This document shows, in pieces, positions 13,606-16,952 of a stretch of 16,952 bases of DNA. How positions within the stretch are numbered: the stretch's first letter is position 1; every line of letters starts with the position of its first letter. The stretch is from Lachnospiraceae bacterium UBA7598. GTDB lineage: Bacteria > Bacillota > Clostridia > Lachnospirales > Lachnospiraceae. Below the pieces are notes generated by a model, which was given only the letters and a program-made list of their open reading frames with translations, was not told where the DNA came from and ran no database searches. A program made the translations under genes and the position numbers. The stretch is from the NCBI GenBank assembly GCA_002474415.1, contig DLQV01000069.1, positions 3,958 through 20,909 on the forward strand, in the 5' to 3' direction.

Positions 13606-13836
13606 GCGCCATGTACCCCTGTGATACAACTTTCGCTGTACCGAAATAGGAAGCACAGCGCATGAAAATTCCGCTTTCGCGGAAGCAATGTGCGAATGTG
13701 ATACAGCTTTCGCTGTACCACAGGGGTTAACGAGGATTCAGGTGATCGAAGATTCGGCGGATGCCTGAACGCAGGAACGGGGCTGCGCATACGAATCACA
13801 AACAGGATGGTGACATCCGAACAAAGGATTCGTACC
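13606..13836 (+). ncRNA. glmS ribozyme / riboswitch (GlcN6P-activated)
   Basis: The glmS ribozyme cleaves its own mRNA when glucosamine 6-phosphate binds, lowering GlmS synthesis. The cleavage site is the A|GCGCC junction at 13605/13606. A 9-bp stem ACCCCTGTG/CACAGGGGT (13615-13623 with 13719-13727) closes the variable arm. The core follows with its invariant words: ACGAGGATTCAGGTGATCGA (from 13730), TTCGGCGGATGCCT (from 13753), with TTCAGG pairing CCTGAA. The last domain has CAAAC, GGATGGTGACATCC and GAACAAAG inside a TACGAATC/GATTCGTA stem. All match the conserved consensus upstream of glmS genes. The variable arm is unusually long (about 95 nt) and contains repeated hairpin modules. Confidence 0.95.
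13621..13719 (+). repeat. Repeated hairpin modules inserted in the ribozyme arm
   Basis: Bases 13621-13642 and 13698-13719 are a 22-nt direct repeat with one mismatch; the second copy forms a perfect TACAGC-TTTC-GCTGTA hairpin and the first has one A/C mismatch. Between them lies a third hairpin, TTCCGC-TTTC-GCGGAA (13669-13684), flanked by GCATGAAAA on the left and GCAATGTGC on the right. All three loops are TTTC. The stack expands an otherwise short ribozyme arm. Confidence 0.7.
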
Positions 13837-13845
13837 CCAATGGAG

Positions 13846-13882
13846 CCAATTGCATGAGAATTCGCTGACGCGAAGCAATTGG
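13846..13882 (+). repeat. Hairpin related to the ribozyme-arm module
   Basis: CCAATTGC/GCAATTGG (13846-13853 with 13875-13882) encloses a 7-nt A-rich bulge ATGAGAA and an inner TTCGC-TGAC-GCGAA stem. Its words GCATGARAATTC and GCGRAAGCAAT match those of the module at 13661-13690, so the same hairpin type occurs both inside and just after the ribozyme. No U-run follows, so it is not a terminator. Confidence 0.6.
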
Positions 13883-13993
13883 CGTAGGTGATAACACTCA
13901 CAGGTTACCACATAATGCACAATGAAAAATATTCTGATGAACGAAAACAATATCGGGATCATAAAATTATATGAGAAAAAGGAGATTTCAATT

Positions 13994-15808
13994 ATGTGTG
14001 GAATTATTGGATTTACAGGTAAATTAAAAGCTCAGGATGTCCTATTGACAGGACTTGCAAGTCTCGAATACCGTGGATATGACAGTGCGGGAATTGCATA
14101 CTTTAAAGATACAGGAAAAATCTCACTTCGGAAAACCGTCGGAAAGGTAAAAGATCTGCGTGCCATCTGCGATGACGACAACAATTCTACGTGTGGAATC
14201 GGTCACACCCGCTGGGCAACTCATGGTGGTGTTACCAATGCCAATGCGCATCCTCATAAGGTCGGACAGGTTGCGTTGATTCACAATGGTATCATCGAAA
14301 ACTATCACGAACTTGCCACAAAATACGATCTGACAGATGAGCTGATTTCCGAAACAGATACCGAAGTTGCCGCAGCATTGATCAATAAACTCTACAAAGG
14401 AGATCCAAAAGAAGCTCTGCGCAAAGCGGTAGCCGAAATTGAAGGTTCCTTTGCCTTCTGCGTTCTGTTCAAGGATCACCCAGGTGAAATTTATGCAGTA
14501 AGAAATGTCAGCCCTATGGTTGCAACTTACTGTGATGACGGTGCTTTTATTGCATCCGATCTGACCGCTTTTATCGCATACAACAAGCGTTATTTCATCG
14601 TACCGGAATATCATATTTTAACTATGACTGCAGATGGAATTACGTTAGAAGATTTGGACGGTCATTTTGTAGAGCCGGAATACATGGAAGTAAACTGGGA
14701 TGTTACCGCAGCCCAGAAAGATGGTTACCCACATTTCATGATCAAAGAAATTCATGAACAGCCGGCAGCCATCACAAGAACCATTACCCCACGTATCAAA
14801 GATATGCTTCCGGACTTTTCGGAAGATGCCATTCCGGATTCCTTCTTTGAAAATGTAAGCGACATTACGATCGTTGCCTGTGGTACCGCAATGTACGCAG
14901 GAATGGTAGGAAAAACCATGATTCAGAGCCGCCTGCATATTCCGGTTACTGTGGCAATCGCATCGGAGTTCCGTTATGAGGAACCGGTAATCAATGAAAA
15001 ATCCATGGTGATCGTCGTATCCCAGTCCGGAGAAACCATTGATACTTTAGAAGCTCTTCGCCTTGCAAATAAATATACAAAGAAAACACTTTCTATTGTA
15101 AATGTAAAAGGATCCAGCATTGCACGCGAAAGCAGCTATGTATTATATACACATGCCGGTCCGGAAATCGCTGTTGCAAGTACAAAAGCATACACCGTTC
15201 AGGTTGCTTCTTTTTACCTGCTCGCATGTAAACTTGCCATGACACAGAAAAAGATTTCTGTTGAAGAAGCCCGTGCCTTTATCGAGACACTGCAGGAAAT
15301 TCCAAATTACATCGAAGAAGTTCTTGCCCAGGCTCCTGATATCGAACAGCTGACCAAGCGCATGATCAATGCCAACAATGCGTTCTTTATCGGCCGCGGA
15401 CTCGACTATACACTTTGCATGGAAGGTGCCCTGAAATTAAAGGAAATTTCTTATATTCATGCCGAGGCATATGCTGCCGGTGAATTAAAACACGGAACCA
15501 TCGCTCTGATCAGTGAAGGCGTTCCTGTCATTGCCGCTGCTACCCAGAAACATGTATACAGCAAAGTCATTTCCAATATCCGGGAAGTAAAAGCCCGTGG
15601 TGCTTATGTCATCCTTTTATCCAAGGACAAAAACATCACTGACAATTCTATCTGTGATGTACACATCAGTCTTCCGGATATTGCGGATGAATTTACCATC
15701 TTTGAAGCAGTTGTCATCTTCCAGCTGATTGCATATTATACATCAGTTGGAAAAGGATTGAATCCGGATCAGCCACGTAACCTGGCAAAATCTGTAACGG
15801 TAGAATAA
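13994..15808 (+). CDS. glmS: Glutamine-fructose-6-phosphate aminotransferase
   Basis: GlmS makes glucosamine 6-phosphate from fructose 6-phosphate and glutamine, the first step towards UDP-GlcNAc for peptidoglycan. The 604 residues are the normal length. The glutaminase domain starts at C2 (MCGIIGFTG; the Cys becomes the N-terminal nucleophile), with RGYDSAGIA, GHTRWATHGGVTNANAHPH and ETDTEV. Two SIS domains follow, with ACGTAMYAG, VVSQSGETIDTLEAL, ASTKAYTVQV and GRGLDYTLCMEGALKLKE, ending in the conserved LAKSVTVE. The start is chosen because Cys must be residue 2 and GGAG lies 9 bp upstream (13981-13984); the in-frame ATG at 13922 would be too early. Expression is controlled by the ribozyme in the leader. 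A terminator follows directly. Confidence 0.98.
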   Translation: MCGIIGFTGKLKAQDVLLTGLASLEYRGYDSAGIAYFKDTGKISLRKTVGKVKDLRAICDDDNNSTCGIGHTRWATHGGVTNANAHPHKVGQVALIHNGIIENYHELATKYDLTDELISETDTEVAAALINKLYKGDPKEALRKAVAEIEGSFAFCVLFKDHPGEIYAVRNVSPMVATYCDDGAFIASDLTAFIAYNKRYFIVPEYHILTMTADGITLEDLDGHFVEPEYMEVNWDVTAAQKDGYPHFMIKEIHEQPAAITRTITPRIKDMLPDFSEDAIPDSFFENVSDITIVACGTAMYAGMVGKTMIQSRLHIPVTVAIASEFRYEEPVINEKSMVIVVSQSGETIDTLEALRLANKYTKKTLSIVNVKGSSIARESSYVLYTHAGPEIAVASTKAYTVQVASFYLLACKLAMTQKKISVEEARAFIETLQEIPNYIEEVLAQAPDIEQLTKRMINANNAFFIGRGLDYTLCMEGALKLKEISYIHAEAYAAGELKHGTIALISEGVPVIAAATQKHVYSKVISNIREVKARGAYVILLSKDKNITDNSICDVHISLPDIADEFTIFEAVVIFQLIAYYTSVGKGLNPDQPRNLAKSVTVE

Positions 15809-15812
15809 CAAC

Positions 15813-15838
15813 AAGGCTGTCGCTATTGCGACAGCCTT
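15813..15838. terminator. Terminator of glmS, overlapping the end of the GGDEF gene
   Basis: An 11-bp perfect stem AAGGCTGTCGC/GCGACAGCCTT with a TATT loop is followed on the plus strand by ATATTTTTATGTTTTC. The minus-strand diguanylate cyclase gene uses this DNA as its last codons, its stop codon being the loop bases 15825-15823. On the minus strand the stem is followed by TTGTTGTTATTC, so termination there would be weaker. Confidence 0.85.
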
Positions 15839-16905
15839 ATATTTTTATGTTTTCTTTTGTATTCATACATTACCTGATCCGCCTCAGCCATTGCCTCCTG
15901 TATACTCTGATTTTTCGGATCATAATAAGAATATCCGATTGATACCATCGGCAAAATCGGATTGTTTTTTCTCCTTATGTTGATTTCATCAAACAATTCC
16001 TGATTAATCTGGTCAACTTTATCCAGATTATTGGTCATAATCACACAAAATTCATCTCCACCATATCGGAAACATTTTCCACTCTTTGCGTAATGTTTTT
16101 TGACCATTCTCCCCAACGTCCGCAATACATCATCCCCAAATGCATGACCATAATTGTCATTGATCTGTTTAAAGCCATCCACGTCAAAAAATAAAATCAT
16201 ACATTTTTCTTCTATCTGTTTTATATAATTTTCAAACCCACGACGATTGATCAGTTCCGTAAGTTCATCTGTCTGGTTAATCATCTCTAAAGTAAATACA
16301 TAGAGCATAATAGCTGTAATTCCAAGTGTGACATAATCAACACGCAGACTGCTGTCGTACAACTGGATAATAATTCCGCCAATCATAAATGCCACGATCA
16401 AAAGAAAACCTGCTGCTCCATTATACTGGTACCGTTTTACATTTTTTAAAACGACATAAATACAGTATGCAATGGAAATCATATATGCTGTGATATAAAT
16501 CCAGTAAAATTCTCCATGCATGTAATTACTATTTTCATCAATATGATAAATAGCACCACCCCAAAATCCAGAGATACATTCTATGAGTGCATGGACTGCC
16601 AAATATAAGTAAATAATCTTCTCATTCCGTCTTTCTATAATCCAGGAAATAAAAAATGCAATCGATGGAGCAACAGAAAATTCCACAGCTTTTACCGTAA
16701 TATGCAAAACCCGCGTAGACACTCCTGTTCCCTGCAGATAATTTCCAAACCATTCACAAAATGCAGCAATAATAATGGCGTTGAACAATTTGTGAAATAA
16801 ATTTTTTCTTCCCTGCGACAGTGTATGACTCTCATTGATTCCAATCTGCACAATAACCATCGCTGCAATACTCAAAAATATAATTGCTGTGTAATAGCGC
16901 AACAT
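15823..16905 (-). CDS. Membrane-bound diguanylate cyclase (GGDEF)
   Basis: This 360-residue protein probably makes cyclic di-GMP from two GTP. The N-terminal 210 residues form about six to seven membrane helices with no recognisable sensor motif. The GGDEF domain (about 211-355) shows DELTELINRRGF, the metal-binding FFDVDGFKQIND and NYGHAFGDDVL, and the intact active-site loop RYGGDEFCV (GGDEF at 282-286), then SIGYSYYD and AEADQVMYEYKR. The RxxD inhibitory site expected just before GGDEF is missing (the residues are AKSG). The start at 16905 has GAGGAG 8 bp upstream. No EAL domain is present. It is convergent with glmS, with the terminator stem shared by the last codons. Confidence 0.93.
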   Translation of the reverse strand: MLRYYTAIIFLSIAAMVIVQIGINESHTLSQGRKNLFHKLFNAIIIAAFCEWFGNYLQGTGVSTRVLHITVKAVEFSVAPSIAFFISWIIERRNEKIIYLYLAVHALIECISGFWGGAIYHIDENSNYMHGEFYWIYITAYMISIAYCIYVVLKNVKRYQYNGAAGFLLIVAFMIGGIIIQLYDSSLRVDYVTLGITAIMLYVFTLEMINQTDELTELINRRGFENYIKQIEEKCMILFFDVDGFKQINDNYGHAFGDDVLRTLGRMVKKHYAKSGKCFRYGGDEFCVIMTNNLDKVDQINQELFDEINIRRKNNPILPMVSIGYSYYDPKNQSIQEAMAEADQVMYEYKRKHKNIRLSQ

Positions 16906-16952
16906 TCATTTATCTCCTCTTTTTGTTTTTCATTGTACCAAGTCGCTGGCGC

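Noticed and set aside
13494..13962. Minus-strand open frames across the glmS leader
   Set aside because: They run through the conserved glmS ribozyme in antisense, without ribosome binding sites or recognisable domains.
13922..13993. N-terminal extension of GlmS from the ATG at 13922
   Set aside because: GlmS needs Cys directly after the initiator Met; only the ATG at 13994 satisfies this, and it has a GGAG at the right distance.

Overview
The window reads as a chromosomal segment of a low-to-mid GC Gram-positive anaerobe of the Clostridia, most likely Lachnospiraceae (Blautia-like). This rests on strong AGGAGG-type ribosome binding sites, sigma-A style promoters, a glmS ribozyme leader, lone nadA, a VTC/DUF4956/beta-helix lipoprotein cluster and several short zinc-ribbon or MerR genes typical of that family. 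The genus is an inference. No tRNA, rRNA, CRISPR array, phage or transposase gene was seen.

Layout. Bases 1-854 hold no convincing gene. They carry three diverged copies of one short coding-like element (1-82 plus, 465-650 minus, about 700-846 plus and decayed) and, between the first two, an array of imperfect hairpins with AT-rich spacers. Then come, on the minus strand, a YoaK/DUF1275 membrane protein (855-1541) and a small helical, ferritin-like protein (1615-2049). A divergent MerR regulator (2253-2717) is followed by a shared terminator and the minus-strand phosphate transporter genes pstS-pstC-pstA (5520 down to 2779). pstB and phoU are not in this operon.

Divergent from pstS is a PhoB/PhoP-type response regulator and its histidine kinase (5736-7700). 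After a large nested palindrome comes a minus-strand zinc-ribbon/DUF4870-like membrane protein (7835-8419). Divergent from that is a plus-strand operon: VTC-type polyphosphate polymerase domain protein, DUF4956 membrane protein and a beta-helix carbohydrate-binding-type lipoprotein (8629-11733). nadA and a type I signal peptidase follow on the minus strand. glmS lies on the plus strand behind a glmS ribozyme, and a membrane diguanylate cyclase closes the window on the minus strand.

How it fits together. Upstream of pstS, of the response regulator gene and of the VTC gene I see tandem TTTA-type half-sites placed so that the proximal one begins exactly 16 bp before a -10-like hexamer. Two of the three have an 11-bp half-site period, the geometry known for PhoB/PhoP boxes. 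The simplest reading is a local phosphate-starvation regulon: the two-component system controls itself, high-affinity phosphate uptake, and a surface or membrane polyphosphate-type operon whose real product is not established. The most structured non-coding element is the glmS ribozyme, whose first long stem carries an insertion of about 95 nt made of repeated hairpin modules, one of which recurs just downstream of the ribozyme.
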